Shown piece after piece: positions 8,925 to 19,371 of a stretch of DNA of 39,243 nucleotides (positions are counted from its first letter, which is position 1; every line of letters begins with the position of its first letter). The translations under genes and the position numbers were made by a program. The stretch lies in contig CAUJIN010000052.1 of the NCBI GenBank assembly GCA_963205495.1, positions 1-39,243 on the forward strand, in the 5' to 3' direction. Source of the DNA: Pseudomonadota bacterium. GTDB taxonomy: Bacteria > Pseudomonadota > Gammaproteobacteria > Xanthomonadales > Xanthomonadaceae. The notes beneath the pieces were generated by a model that saw only the letters and a program-made list of their open reading frames with translations, was not told the origin of the DNA and ran no database searches.

Positions 8925-9191
8925 ATGTCCATGCCGCTCGATCCGGAACCCAACGTCCACGTCTTCGACGCCCGCGGAATCGCCCGCCGCTTTCGTCACT
9001 CTGCGATCTTCGGCGCGCTCAACGCGCTGCGCAACGGCGAGACGATGCGCTTCGTCAACGACCACGATCCGATCCCGCTGCTGGGCCAGCTCGAGCAGCG
9101 CTTCGGCGACTACCTGACCGTCACCTACCGCCAGCGCGATGCCTCCGGCGTGGTGATCGACTTCGGCATCAGCGGCCTGCCGGAAGAATAA
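8925..9191 (+). CDS. DUF2249 domain protein
   Basis: This 88-residue protein matches the DUF2249 pattern: a strand ending DARG at the N-terminus, the helix IFGALNALRNGETMRF, then HDPIPLLGQLEQRFGD and a C-terminal strand pair. The domain has a small SirA/TusA-like fold and is often found beside nitric-oxide, denitrification or metal-handling genes, but its biochemical role is not settled. The start ATG at 8925 follows CAGGAG by 8 bases. The downstream FmdE gene begins 4 bases after its stop, so the two are very probably one operon. Confidence 0.8.
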   Translation: MSMPLDPEPNVHVFDARGIARRFRHSAIFGALNALRNGETMRFVNDHDPIPLLGQLEQRFGDYLTVTYRQRDASGVVIDFGISGLPEE

Positions 9192-9195
9192 GGCC

Positions 9196-9813
9196 ATGTC
9201 TCTGAGAGCCTTTTTCGCCGATGCGCCGCGCATCACCGTGCGCGATGCGCTGTCGGAGTTCCTCGGCGCATCCGACGATGGCCTGATCGAGTACGGGTAT
9301 GCCGATGCGGTCCGCGTGGCGGGCCACTCCTGCCCGACCGTGGCCGGTGCCTACCTGATGGCCCTGGCCGGCCTGCGTGCCCTGTATCCCGATGCGACGC
9401 CCGAGCGCGGCGGAATCGAAGTCGTCATGAACGGCGGCGAGGACGAAGGCACCACCGGCGTCATCGCCCAGGTGTTCACCTTGCTCACGGGCGCAGCCGC
9501 GGCCAACGGTTTCCACGGCATCGGCGGGCGCTTCCGCCGCCACGGCCTGCTGCGCTACGGCGGCCATCTTCCCGGCTTCATCGCCAGCTTCCGGCGCATG
9601 GATACGGGCGAAACCGTCTTCCTCGATCTCGACGTTTCCGGCGTGCAGCCTTCGCCCGGAATGCGCATGCTGATGGGCCGCGCCATGCAGCCCGACGCCA
9701 GCGGCGAGGATCGCCGCGCCTTCGCCGCGACCTGGCAGGACCGGGTGCGCAGGATCCTGCTGGAGCACGGCGGCGACCCGAACGTGGTGCGGGTGGCTCG
9801 GGCGACAAATTGA
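9196..9813 (+). CDS. FmdE-family protein
   Basis: This 205-residue protein belongs to the FmdE family (named for a subunit encoded with molybdenum formylmethanofuran dehydrogenase in methanogens). The diagnostic motif is [13 protein letters not shown] at residues 43-55, in which His44 and Cys46 are the likely metal or active-site residues. A second conserved stretch, [16 protein letters not shown], lies at about residues 76-91. Bacteria with this protein do not make methane, so the family name says little about the reaction here. It is translated directly after the DUF2249 gene (4-base gap), which suggests a shared pathway. Confidence 0.75.
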   Translation: MSLRAFFADAPRITVRDALSEFLGASDDGLIEYGYADAVRVAGHSCPTVAGAYLMALAGLRALYPDATPERGGIEVVMNGGEDEGTTGVIAQVFTLLTGAAAANGFHGIGGRFRRHGLLRYGGHLPGFIASFRRMDTGETVFLDLDVSGVQPSPGMRMLMGRAMQPDASGEDRRAFAATWQDRVRRILLEHGGDPNVVRVARATN

Positions 9814-9910
9814 TCGGAGCCACTGCTCCGTCGCGCGTCGCGCGGCGGGGCGATACAGTGCCTGTTCGAATGCCCCGACGCGCGGGCTGGCACGGTGGGT
9901 GGATGGTTCG

Positions 9911-10591
9911 ATGCGGCTGCTGATCGTCGAGGACGAGGAAAAGACCGGGGACTACCTGCGCCAGGGGCTGAGCGAGGCCGGCTTCGTCGTCGATCTTGCG
10001 CGCAGCGGACTGGATGGCAGGCATCTGGCCGCGACCGGCGACTATGACCTCCTGGTGCTCGACGTGATGCTGCCCGACGTGGACGGCTTCAGCCTGCTGC
10101 GCGGCCTGCGCGCTTCGGGAAGCCGGGTCCCGGTGCTGTTCCTCACCGCGCGCAGCGCGGTCGAGGATAGGGTGCAGGGGCTGGAGCTGGGCGCGGACGA
10201 CTACCTCGTCAAGCCCTTCGCCTTCTCCGAACTGCTGGCGCGGGTGCGCAGCCTCTTGCGCCGGGGTGCGGCGCCGGTCAATCCCGACTTCCTCCGCATT
10301 GCCGATCTGGAACTCGACCTGCCGCGCCGGCGCGCGATGCGTGCGGGCCAGCGCATCGCGCTCACGCCCAAGGAGTTCGCCCTGCTGGAACTCCTGGCAC
10401 GGCGCCAGGGCGAGGTGCTGCCGCGCTCGCTGATCGCCTCCCAGATCTGGGACATGAACTTCGACAGCGACACCAACGTGATCGACGTGGCGATCCGCCG
10501 CCTGCGCGCCAAGATCGACGACGATTTCGAGCCCAAGCTCATCCACACGGTGCGCGGCATGGGCTACCGGCTGGACCTGCCCGATGCCTGA
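9911..10591 (+). CDS. OmpR-family response regulator, heavy-metal (CusR/CopR) type
   Basis: This 226-residue regulator has a receiver domain (residues 1-115: acidic pocket E7-D8, phosphoacceptor D51, conserved VKPF lysine near 101) and a C-terminal winged-helix DNA-binding domain ending [10 protein letters not shown]. Sequence such as [16 protein letters not shown] and the [10 protein letters not shown] helix is typical of the CusR/CopR/CzcR group, which activates metal efflux genes. ATG at 9911 is preferred over an in-frame ATG four codons upstream because it matches the family N-terminus. Its end overlaps the start of the kinase gene by 8 bases, so the pair is translationally coupled. Confidence 0.92.
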   Translation: MRLLIVEDEEKTGDYLRQGLSEAGFVVDLARSGLDGRHLAATGDYDLLVLDVMLPDVDGFSLLRGLRASGSRVPVLFLTARSAVEDRVQGLELGADDYLVKPFAFSELLARVRSLLRRGAAPVNPDFLRIADLELDLPRRRAMRAGQRIALTPKEFALLELLARRQGEVLPRSLIASQIWDMNFDSDTNVIDVAIRRLRAKIDDDFEPKLIHTVRGMGYRLDLPDA

Positions 10592-11975
10592 AGCAGCACG
10601 CGCGCGCCGCCCGGCCTCGCTCGCGCTGCGTGTGATCGCGCTGGTCGGGATTTCCATGGCCCTGGTGCTGGCGGCCTTCAGCTGGATCAGCGCGCGCGCG
10701 CTGGACCGGCACTTCGTGGAAATGGACGAGGCCGAATTGCGCGCCGTCGCGGCCGCCGTGATGCGCGCGGTGGAGGAAGCGCCTGCCGGCGAACTGCCCG
10801 AGCTTGCGCCCGCGATCCGCGGCCACCACGGCGTGCACTTCCTGCTGGTCGATCCCGGGCGCCCGGGTGAAAGCGTGCTTCCGGGCCACGGCCCGGACCT
10901 TGCGCGCCTGGCGCGCGATTGGACGCCGCTCGCGTTTGACGGCCCTTGGCCGCTGGCGGTGTGGGAAGAGGGCGGGACGCACTATCGCGGCGCCTCGATT
11001 GCGCTGCCGCAGCGCCCCGGCCTGCGTCTGGCGCTGGCGATGGACATCGACACCCACGAGCACTTCATCCGCGAGTTCCGCCGCATCCAGCGCTGGACCT
11101 TCACGCTCGCCATGGCGCTGGTGGTCGCCGTGGCCGGGCTCGCGGTGCGTTGGGGCCACGCGCCGATCCGCCGCAGCAACGCGCGCATCCGCGCCATCGG
11201 TTCGGCCCGATTGCATCTGCGCCTGGACCCGAAGGCCGTGCCGGTGGAGCTTTCCGACACGATCGCCGCCTTCAACGACCTGATGGGCCGGCTGGAGGAC
11301 AGTTTCGCCCAGCTCGCCAACTTCTCCGCCGACATCGCCCACGAACTGCGCACCCCCGTCACCAACCTCACCACTCAGACCGAGGTCGCGCTCGGGCAGG
11401 CGCGCAGCGCCGAGGCCTACCGCGAGATCCTCTATTCCAACCTGGAAGAATTCGGCCGGCTCAACCGCATGATCAACGACATGCTGTTCCTGGCCCAGAC
11501 CGAAAACGCCCGCGATGCGCTCCAGCGCGAGGGCGTGGACCTGGCCGCCACGGTGCGCGACCTGTTCGACTACTTCGAGGCCTGGAGCGAAGATCGCGGC
11601 GTGCGGCTCGAACTTGCGGGTGCCGCCGACCCGATCCAGGCCGACCGCGAGATGCTCCGGCGCGCCCTGGGCAATCTTCTCTCCAATGCGATCCGGTACA
11701 CCCCGACAGGCGAATGCGTGCAGGTGTCGCTCTCCGATGCGGAGGAAGGCGTCCGCATCGTGGTCGCCAATCCCGGCCCCGTCATTCCCGCCGCCGACCT
11801 GCCACGCCTGTTCAACCGCTTCTACCGCGCCGATCCCTCGCGCCGGAAGCAGGGCGCCGGCGCAGGGCTGGGCCTGGCCATCGTCCAGTCCATCGTGGAG
11901 GCTCACGGCGGCCGCGTGGAAGCGGCATCCGATGCGGCCTCCACCCGGTTCTCGGTGTTCCTGCCGCGCGGTTGA
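10584..11975 (+). CDS. Heavy-metal sensor histidine kinase (CusS type)
   Basis: This 463-residue inner-membrane sensor kinase has a first membrane segment at about 16-36, a periplasmic sensor region of about 130 residues, a second membrane segment at about 171-189, a HAMP linker, and the H-box [11 protein letters not shown] with phospho-accepting H253. The ATPase part shows the N-box [11 protein letters not shown], the F-box [13 protein letters not shown] and the glycine box [18 protein letters not shown]. It is coupled to the response regulator by an 8-base overlap. The inducing metal cannot be read from the sequence; no efflux pump lies beside it in this window. Confidence 0.92.
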   Translation: MPEAARARRPASLALRVIALVGISMALVLAAFSWISARALDRHFVEMDEAELRAVAAAVMRAVEEAPAGELPELAPAIRGHHGVHFLLVDPGRPGESVLPGHGPDLARLARDWTPLAFDGPWPLAVWEEGGTHYRGASIALPQRPGLRLALAMDIDTHEHFIREFRRIQRWTFTLAMALVVAVAGLAVRWGHAPIRRSNARIRAIGSARLHLRLDPKAVPVELSDTIAAFNDLMGRLEDSFAQLANFSADIAHELRTPVTNLTTQTEVALGQARSAEAYREILYSNLEEFGRLNRMINDMLFLAQTENARDALQREGVDLAATVRDLFDYFEAWSEDRGVRLELAGAADPIQADREMLRRALGNLLSNAIRYTPTGECVQVSLSDAEEGVRIVVANPGPVIPAADLPRLFNRFYRADPSRRKQGAGAGLGLAIVQSIVEAHGGRVEAASDAASTRFSVFLPRG

Positions 11976-11997
11976 CGACGGCTTCCGGAATCAGGGC

Positions 11998-12072
11998 AGG
12001 GTGGAACCCGCGCAGCGGATTTCACCGCTTTGGCCGATGCGATGGTGGAATCCGCTGCGCGGGTTCCACCCT
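11998..12072. repeat. Long near-perfect inverted repeat between convergent genes
   Basis: The 29-base arms 11998-12026 and 12044-12072 are reverse complements with one mismatch, separated by 17 bases. The core is GGGTGGAACCCGCGCAGCGG. A 16-base partial third copy (GCGCGGGTTCCACCCT) occurs at 12104-12119. The hairpin sits between the 3' ends of the sensor kinase and mfd, so it could stop or protect transcripts from both sides, in the manner of REP/BIME elements. No T-run follows it. Confidence 0.85.
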
Positions 12073-12158
12073 ACACTCGGATCGTTGGCTCTTCCACGAT
12101 CAGGCGCGGGTTCCACCCTGCGAAGGCCGCTATCCGCCGAATCGCGGCGGGGAATGGA

Positions 12159-15100
12159 TCAGGACTTCACCAGGCTTTCCAGCAGGCTGCGCGCGGTGGC
12201 GAGGCGTTCGGTGGCGCCGGGGAGTTCCATCTTCAGGCGCAGCTTGTCGGGGCCGTCCATCTGGAAGATGCGCGGCTGGCCCTGGATCATGCGGATGATG
12301 GTCATGGGGTCGACCTTTGGTTTCGGCACGAACTGGATGCGGCCGCCGCGTTCGCCCAATTCCAGTTTTCGGATGCCGATGGCGGTGGCGGCAAGCTTGA
12401 GTTCGGCCACGGCGAAGAGGTTTTTCACCTGCTCGGGCAGCAGGCCGAAGCGGTCGATCATTTCCACCTGCAATTCACGCAGCGCTTCGGTATCGGGCGC
12501 GGAGGCGATGCGCTTGTAGAGCGTCAGGCGGGTGTGGACGTCGGGAAGATAGTCGTCGGGAATCAGGGCGGGCAGGTGCAGCTCGACCTCGGCGCCGTGG
12601 CGGTCGACGTCGTCGAAGTCCGGAATCTTGCCCTGCTTGATCGAGCGCACCGCGCGCTCCAGCAGCTCGGTGTAGAGCGAGAAGCCGACCTCGGCGATCT
12701 GGCCGGACTGGCCTTCGCCCAACAGCTCGCCCGCACCGCGGATTTCCAGATCGTGGGTGGCCAGGGTGAAGCCGGCACCGAGTTCGTCGAGCGAGGCGAT
12801 GGCCTCCAGTCGCTTGCGCGCATCCGAACTCATGGCCTTGTCAGGCGGCACGATCAGGTAGGCGTAGGCGCGGTGGTGCGAGCGCCCGACGCGGCCGCGC
12901 AGCTGGTGCAGCTGGGCCAGGCCGAAGTGGTCGGCGCGGTCGATCACGATGGTGTTGGCGTTGGGGATATCGAGGCCCGATTCGATGATCGTGGTGCACA
13001 CCAGCACGTTGAAGCGCTGGCGGTTGAAGTCGAGCATCACCTGTTCCAGCTCGCGCTCGGGCATCTGGCCGTGGGCGATGCGGATGCGTGCCTCGGGCAC
13101 CAGTTCGGCAAGTTCGCGCGCCACCCGCTCGATGTCCTTCACCTCGTTGTGCAGGAAGTACACCTGGCCGCCGCGCGCCAGTTCGCGCTGGAAGGCTTCG
13201 CGCATCTGCGCCGGATCCCACTGGGTCACGAGGGTTTGCACGGCGAGGCGGTTGGGCGGCGGGGTGGCGATGATGGAGAGGTCGCGCAGCCCCGACATCG
13301 CCATGTTGAGCGTGCGCGGGATGGGCGTGGCGGTGAGGGTGAGCAGGTGTACCTCGGCGCGCATCGCCTTGAGCCGCTCCTTCTGGCGCACGCCGAAGCG
13401 CTGTTCCTCGTCGACGATCACCAGGCCCAGATCCTTGAACTTCACGTCTTCCTGCAGCAGGCGATGGGTGCCGACGATGACGTCGATCCCGCCGGCGGCA
13501 AGCGTGTCGAGTTCGGCCTTGATCTCCTTCGCGGTCTTGAAGCGCGAGAGCACCTCCACGCGCAGCGGCCAGTCGGCGAAACGGTCACGGAAGTTGCGGT
13601 AGTGCTGCTCGGCGAGCAGGGTGGTGGGCACCAGCACGGCCACCTGCTTGCCGGCGGCGGCGGCGACGAAGGCCGCGCGCACCGCGACTTCGGTCTTGCC
13701 GAAGCCGACGTCGCCGCAGACCACCCGATCCATCGGCTGGGCCGAATCGAGATCGGCGATCACCGCTTCGATGGCGGCCAGCTGATCCGGGGTTTCCTCG
13801 AACGGGAACTGCGCGGCGAACGGCGCGTACATGGCGCGATCCACCTGCAGCGCAATGCCGGCGCGGGCCTGACGCTTGGCCTGGATTTCCAGCAGCTCGG
13901 CGGCCACGTCGCGGACCTTTTCCGCGGCTTTTTTCTTGGCTCGCTCCCACTGCTCGCCGCCGAGTGAATGCAGTGGTGCCAGTTCGGGCGAAGCGCCGGC
14001 GTAGCGGTTCACCAGATGCAGCTGGGCCACCGGAACGTAGAGCTTGTCGCCCCTGGCGTATTCGATGCAGAGGAACTCGGCGCGCTGCTCGCCCACGTCG
14101 AGCGATTCCAGCCCGACGTAGCGGCCCACGCCGTGGTCCTCGTGGACGATGGGCGAGCCGGTGGAGATTTCCGAGAGATCGCGCAGGATGGTTTCCGGAT
14201 CGCGCCCGGCGCGCGCGCGCCGGCGCGTGCCGACCGCGCGTTCGGGATGGAACTGGCGCTCGGTGAGCACGCACAGCGGCGGATCGGCCAGCGCGAAGCC
14301 GTCTTCCAGCGCGGCCACGGTGATGGAAAAGCGCGACGAACCGGAGAGAAACGCGCTCCAGTCGGGAGCCGTCTCCGGCTTCATCCCGAGGTGGCCGAGC
14401 GTGTCGATGAGCGCCTCGCGGCGGCCGGCGGAATCGGCGGCGATCAGCACGCGCCCCGGGTAGGTTTCCAGAAAACCCGCCAGCGCCGTGCCGCTGGCCT
14501 CGCCCTTGTGCACCAGCGGCAGCGCCGGTGCGGGCGCGTCGCCGAGCGCCAAGGCAGTCTCGAAGCGCGAATGTTCGCGCCCCAGCACCTCGATGCGGCG
14601 ACGCTGGTTGAGCGCCTCGCGCAGCGATTCGGGCGACAGGAAAATCTCTGCGGGCGGCAGGATCGGGCGTTCGATGTCGTGGCGGCGCTGCTCGTGGCGC
14701 TCGCCGGTTTGTGTCCAGAACGTCTCAGCAGCTTCGAGCGCGCCTTCGCCCAGCAGGCACAGCGTGTCCACGCCGAGGTAGTCGAACAAGGTGGCCGTGG
14801 TGTCGAAGAAGAGCGGCAGGTAGTACTCGATGCCGACCGGCGCACCGCCTTCCTTCATGTCCTGATAGATCGGGCAGCGCCGCAGGTCGATGGGGAAGCG
14901 CTCGCGCAGCGCGCTGCGGAAGCGTCTGGACGATTCCTCGTCGAGCGGAAATTCGCGCGCCGGCAGCATCCGCACCGAGGACACCTTGTGCAGGGATCGC
15001 TGGGTTTCGGGGTCGAAGGTGCGGATCGAGTCCACGTCCTCGTCGAACAGCTCGATGCGGTAGGGCTCGGCGCTGCCCATCGGGAAAATGTCGAGCAGGG

Positions 15101-15608
15101 CGCCGCGCACCGCGAAGTCGCCCGGATCGAGCACCTGCGGCACGTTGCGGTAGCCGGCGGCTTCCAGACGGCGCTTTTCGGCGTCCAGCGAAAGCTTCTG
15201 GCCCTGTTCGACCACCAGCGACTGCCCGGCGATGAAGCCGGGAGGCGCCAGGCGCTGCATCAGGGTGGCCACCGGCACCACCAGCACGCCGCGCGAGACC
15301 GACGGCAGCCGGTAGAGCGTGGCCACGCGCTGGGAAACAATGTCCGGCTGCGGGCTGAATAGGTCGTAGGGCAGGGTTTCCCAATCGGGAAAGGGCAGCA
15401 CGGAAAGTGCGGGGGCGAAGATCGCAAGCTCGGCTTCCAGCGCGCGGGCGGCGTGGCTGTCGCGCGTGACCGCCAGCAGCAGGCCGTCGTGCTCGGCCGC
15501 GGTGCGCGCTGCGGCCAGCGACAGCGCGGAAAGACTCGATGGCGCGCGCCAGTCGATGCGCTTCTGGCTGCCACGGGGCAGTGGTGGAGCGGGAATCGGA
15601 GAGATCAT
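12159..15608 (-). CDS. mfd: Transcription-repair coupling factor Mfd
   Basis: This 1149-residue protein is full length for Mfd (E. coli 1148). Mfd pushes or removes RNA polymerase stalled at DNA lesions and recruits UvrA. The N-terminal third is the UvrB-like homology region. A CarD-type RNA polymerase-interaction domain shows HEDHGVGRYVGL and KLYVPVAQLHLV. The superfamily 2 translocase has Walker A GDVGFGKTE with K638 and a DEEQ box at D733, then LTATPIPRTLNMA. The C-terminal TRCF domain ends ATARSLLESLVKS. The ATG at 15608 fits the family length. It is convergent with the sensor kinase and is followed upstream on the same strand by a DUF456 gene 102 bases away. Confidence 0.97.
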   Translation of the reverse strand: MISPIPAPPLPRGSQKRIDWRAPSSLSALSLAAARTAAEHDGLLLAVTRDSHAARALEAELAIFAPALSVLPFPDWETLPYDLFSPQPDIVSQRVATLYRLPSVSRGVLVVPVATLMQRLAPPGFIAGQSLVVEQGQKLSLDAEKRRLEAAGYRNVPQVLDPGDFAVRGALLDIFPMGSAEPYRIELFDEDVDSIRTFDPETQRSLHKVSSVRMLPAREFPLDEESSRRFRSALRERFPIDLRRCPIYQDMKEGGAPVGIEYYLPLFFDTTATLFDYLGVDTLCLLGEGALEAAETFWTQTGERHEQRRHDIERPILPPAEIFLSPESLREALNQRRRIEVLGREHSRFETALALGDAPAPALPLVHKGEASGTALAGFLETYPGRVLIAADSAGRREALIDTLGHLGMKPETAPDWSAFLSGSSRFSITVAALEDGFALADPPLCVLTERQFHPERAVGTRRRARAGRDPETILRDLSEISTGSPIVHEDHGVGRYVGLESLDVGEQRAEFLCIEYARGDKLYVPVAQLHLVNRYAGASPELAPLHSLGGEQWERAKKKAAEKVRDVAAELLEIQAKRQARAGIALQVDRAMYAPFAAQFPFEETPDQLAAIEAVIADLDSAQPMDRVVCGDVGFGKTEVAVRAAFVAAAAGKQVAVLVPTTLLAEQHYRNFRDRFADWPLRVEVLSRFKTAKEIKAELDTLAAGGIDVIVGTHRLLQEDVKFKDLGLVIVDEEQRFGVRQKERLKAMRAEVHLLTLTATPIPRTLNMAMSGLRDLSIIATPPPNRLAVQTLVTQWDPAQMREAFQRELARGGQVYFLHNEVKDIERVARELAELVPEARIRIAHGQMPERELEQVMLDFNRQRFNVLVCTTIIESGLDIPNANTIVIDRADHFGLAQLHQLRGRVGRSHHRAYAYLIVPPDKAMSSDARKRLEAIASLDELGAGFTLATHDLEIRGAGELLGEGQSGQIAEVGFSLYTELLERAVRSIKQGKIPDFDDVDRHGAEVELHLPALIPDDYLPDVHTRLTLYKRIASAPDTEALRELQVEMIDRFGLLPEQVKNLFAVAELKLAATAIGIRKLELGERGGRIQFVPKPKVDPMTIIRMIQGQPRIFQMDGPDKLRLKMELPGATERLATARSLLESLVKS

Positions 15609-15710
15609 TCGGAAAAACGCGCGACGGAAGCGGGCGCAAAAGTGAAAAACGAGCCGCCTAGTGTAGTGAGGAACGCACCCTGCGCCGGAAAACCGCGCTG
15701 GCGCGCCGCT

Positions 15711-16196
15711 TCACAGCAGCAGCGCCAGCGCGAAGATGCCCAGCATCAGAAAGGCGATGCTGACGCGAGCCACGAGGCCCAGCAGGATGCCGACCCAGGT
15801 GCCGATGCCGACCCGCGTGGCCATGCCGCCGTGCCGGCTGTGGAGGTATTCGCCAGCGAACGCGCCGAGGAAGGGGCCGAACACCAGGCCAGGCAGCCCG
15901 AAGAAAAACCCGACCACGGTGCCGATGGCCGCGCCCGCCAGCGCCAATCGGCTGGCGCCGGCTCGCTTGGCGCCGAGCAGGTTGGCCACGAAATCCAGCG
16001 CCAGCGAAAGTGCGGCCAGAAGTCCCAGCACCGTGAGCAGGCCCCAACCGATCGTGGAAAACCCCGTGCCCCAGGCCACCAGCAGCATGCCTGCGAACAT
16101 CAGCGGCGTGCCCGGAAGCGCGGGCAGCACGGAGCCGGCCAGTCCGATCAGGACCAGCAGGGCGCCGAGAACATAGAGAACGATGGATGCGTCCAA
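15711..16196 (-). CDS. DUF456 family small membrane protein
   Basis: This 161-residue membrane protein of the DUF456 family has about four hydrophobic segments, with internal Gly/Leu repeats such as GLPGLVFGPFLGAFAGEYL, typical of the family. Its function is unknown. The TTG start at 16196 (giving MDASIVLYVLGALL) is chosen because known members begin right at the first membrane segment; the frame extends to an ATG at 16301, but that added N-terminus is Arg/Pro-rich and not family-like. It lies upstream of mfd on the same strand, with 102 bases between, and is divergent from slyX. Confidence 0.75.
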   Translation of the reverse strand: MDASIVLYVLGALLVLIGLAGSVLPALPGTPLMFAGMLLVAWGTGFSTIGWGLLTVLGLLAALSLALDFVANLLGAKRAGASRLALAGAAIGTVVGFFFGLPGLVFGPFLGAFAGEYLHSRHGGMATRVGIGTWVGILLGLVARVSIAFLMLGIFALALLL

Positions 16197-16324
16197 GCGG
16201 TTTGTCCGTCGCGCCCGGGAGGGCGGCTCATGCGGCGCGCATGGTAGCGCCGCACGAACTTCCATGGCCGCGCGCGGGGATTGCGTGCGGTGCCCGTTCA
16301 TGCGGATCGGGCCACGCGAGCAGG

Positions 16325-16330
16325 TAGAAT
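16325..16330 (+). promoter_or_regulatory. Possible -10 element for slyX, leaderless layout
   Basis: TAGAAT lies 6 bases before the slyX ATG at 16337. A start site 6-7 bases downstream would fall on the ATG itself, giving a leaderless message. No convincing -35 hexamer is seen at 17 bases. Confidence 0.35.
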
Positions 16331-16336
16331 TATCGG

Positions 16337-16546
16337 ATGACCGATGAAAACCGCCTGATCGAAATCGAGACGCGACTGGCTTTCCAGGAATCCGCCCTGC
16401 AGGACCTGGGCGATCTTGTCAACCGCCAGCGTCTGGAGCTGGACGCACTGCGCCACGCGCTGAGTCAGGCCACCGCCGACCTCCTGACCCTGCGCGAGGG
16501 TCTTTCCTCCGGCACGGCCAGCGAGCCGCCGCCGCCGCACTACTGA
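16337..16546 (+). CDS. slyX: SlyX family protein
   Basis: This 69-residue protein matches SlyX: a short N-terminus (MTDENRLIEIETRLAFQE), one continuous coiled-coil helix with heptad leucines through residue 55 (LQDLGDLVNRQRLELDALR), and the characteristic C-terminal PPPHY. The function of SlyX is unknown; in E. coli it is encoded next to slyD. Here it starts a two-gene run with a DUF2058 gene 9 bases downstream. Confidence 0.92.
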   Translation: MTDENRLIEIETRLAFQESALQDLGDLVNRQRLELDALRHALSQATADLLTLREGLSSGTASEPPPPHY

Positions 16547-16555
16547 GATTTCCCG

Positions 16556-17152
16556 ATGACCGACTCGCTGAAGGACCAGCTGATGAAGCTCGGCTTCAAG
16601 CCGGCACCCAAGCCGGCCGTCGAACGCCGACCCGAGCGCAGGCCCGATGACCGGAAGCCCTCGCATCCCGGCAGGGAGTCCGCGCCCCGCCGCGGCGAGG
16701 GCAGGGGACGGCCGCGCCACGAGGGCGACATCGATCTCGCCAAGGCCTTCGCCATTCGCGCGCAGAAGGAAAAGGACGAGCGCATCGCCGCCGAACACCA
16801 GCGCCAGGAGGAAGCGCGCCAGCGCCGCGAGGCGCGCGCCAGGCTCGAGGAGTTCCTGCGGCGCGTGCGGCTCAACGTGGAGACCGCCGAAATCGCGCGG
16901 CACTTTCCCTACGGCGGCAAGATCCGCCGTATCCACGTCACCGCCGAGCAGTTCGCAGAGCTCAATGCCGGAACGCTGGCCGTGGTGCAACTGGCAGGCC
17001 GCTATCACCTCGTGACCGCGGCCGACGGCGCGCAGGCCGAGGCAATGATGCCGCATTCGCTCGCGCTGCAGGTGGATCCGGACGCGCCGCCGGCGACCGG
17101 CGAGGACTATTCCGACCCGCGCTATCAGGTGCCCGACGATCTGGTCTGGTAA
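16556..17152 (+). CDS. DUF2058 family protein (YaiL-like)
   Basis: This 198-residue protein belongs to DUF2058, sometimes annotated 'nucleoprotein/polynucleotide-associated enzyme' (E. coli YaiL). Residues 1-15 (MTDSLKDQLMKLGFK) form the conserved amphipathic start, 16-60 are a basic, Pro/Arg-rich and probably disordered stretch, and 65-105 are a charged helix. The C-terminal part includes FPYGGKIRRIHVT and ends in the diagnostic YQVPDDLVW. Its molecular role is not established. It lies 9 bases after slyX, and the gene beyond it is convergent. Confidence 0.88.
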   Translation: MTDSLKDQLMKLGFKPAPKPAVERRPERRPDDRKPSHPGRESAPRRGEGRGRPRHEGDIDLAKAFAIRAQKEKDERIAAEHQRQEEARQRREARARLEEFLRRVRLNVETAEIARHFPYGGKIRRIHVTAEQFAELNAGTLAVVQLAGRYHLVTAADGAQAEAMMPHSLALQVDPDAPPATGEDYSDPRYQVPDDLVW

Positions 17153-17154
17153 GC

Positions 17155-17174
17155 GCGCCGCGTTCGCGCGGCGC
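17155..17174. terminator. Hairpin with TTCG loop between convergent genes
   Basis: An 8-base perfect stem, GCGCCGCG with CGCGGCGC, closes a TTCG tetraloop directly after the DUF2058 stop codon and before the 3' end of the opposing gene. No T-run follows, so it may be a transcript-end stabiliser rather than a classical terminator. Confidence 0.4.
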
Positions 17175-17180
17175 ACGGCC

Positions 17181-17480
17181 TCAGTGCCGTGCAGGGATTT
17201 CCTGCACCATGCGCGCAATCAGCGCCTCATCGTCGCCTTCGGGCGGGAGCAGTTCGGCCAGCGGCAAACCCAGTTCCGCCGCGTCTTCGTCATCCATGCC
17301 GTCGAGCGCGCGGAACTCGGCATCGAGCAGGGCGGCGCGGGCGCTTTCCGGACTGTCGTAGCCGAGCCAGTTGCCCGCGCTGTCGAGCACCCTCGCGGTG
17401 CCGGATTCGAGTTCGCGCAGGAGGCCCCAGATCAGCCGGTTGCCGATGCGAACCACCCACCACTGGTCACGGATCTCCAT
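17181..17480 (-). CDS. Conserved small protein of unknown function
   Basis: This 99-residue protein begins MEIRDQWWVVRIGNRLIWGL and has a very acidic second half (DGMDDEDAAELGLPLAELL). I recall similar short proteins in Xanthomonadales but know no function. There is no signal peptide or membrane segment. The start is supported by AAGGAGA about 8 bases upstream. It is the last gene of a minus-strand run asnS - small membrane protein - this gene, with 15 bases between the two small genes. Confidence 0.78.
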   Translation of the reverse strand: MEIRDQWWVVRIGNRLIWGLLRELESGTARVLDSAGNWLGYDSPESARAALLDAEFRALDGMDDEDAAELGLPLAELLPPEGDDEALIARMVQEIPARH

Positions 17481-17495
17481 GGGTGCAGGTCTCCT

Positions 17496-17792
17496 TCAGC
17501 GGTAGATCAGCCACAGCAGGCCGGAAGTGGCGAGCGCCGCGAGCGTGCACCACAGCGCGATGCGCGCCGGTGTTGCCAGACCGTCGAGCGCACGATCGGA
17601 AAGGCTCCGGTAGCGCCCCAGCAGCAGCCAGCCCAGCGCGCCGGGCGCGAGGAAGGCGACGCTGCCGAGCGAGGCGAGGATCGCCGGATGGCGGTCGCGC
17701 AGGTGTACCAAAGCCATGGCCCAGAACAAGGCGAAGGCGAGTACGCCGGAGATCGCCACGGCCAGCGCCGTGAGCGCGAGGAACATGCCCAT
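17496..17792 (-). CDS. Small two-span membrane protein of unknown function
   Basis: This 98-residue protein has a hydrophobic N-terminal segment (about 3-28), a second hydrophobic stretch (about 41-60), a basic connecting region with GRYRSLSDRALDGL, and a final membrane segment (about 77-97, ending LLWLIYR). The layout, with a loop of 'RYR..' followed by a terminal helix, loosely recalls UspB, but I would not call it that. It begins 17 bases after the asnS stop on the same strand and is followed 15 bases later by another small gene. Confidence 0.72.
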   Translation of the reverse strand: MGMFLALTALAVAISGVLAFALFWAMALVHLRDRHPAILASLGSVAFLAPGALGWLLLGRYRSLSDRALDGLATPARIALWCTLAALATSGLLWLIYR

Positions 17793-17809
17793 TCAGTACG
17801 CGCCCACGA

Positions 17810-19210
<1,401 letters not shown>

Positions 19211-19371
19211 TGCCTTGAATCTCCGCGCCGACGGGCGCACATGGGTCGGCCATGATAGCGAAACGCCCGCATCCGATGACATGCGCGAGCCGACATGGAC
19301 GCCGTGCGCCGGTGGCGCTAACGTGATCGGCCTTCCTTGCCTGTTTCTGCTTCCTGCCCGGAACTTTTCCC

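Noticed and set aside
9840..9910. TACAGT as a promoter for the two-component genes
   Set aside because: No -35 hexamer and no metal-regulator repeat could be paired with it.
15711..16301. ATG at 16301 as the start of the DUF456 protein
   Set aside because: The added 35 residues are Arg/Pro-rich and absent from the family pattern, which begins at the first membrane segment; the TTG at 16196 fits better, though this is not certain.
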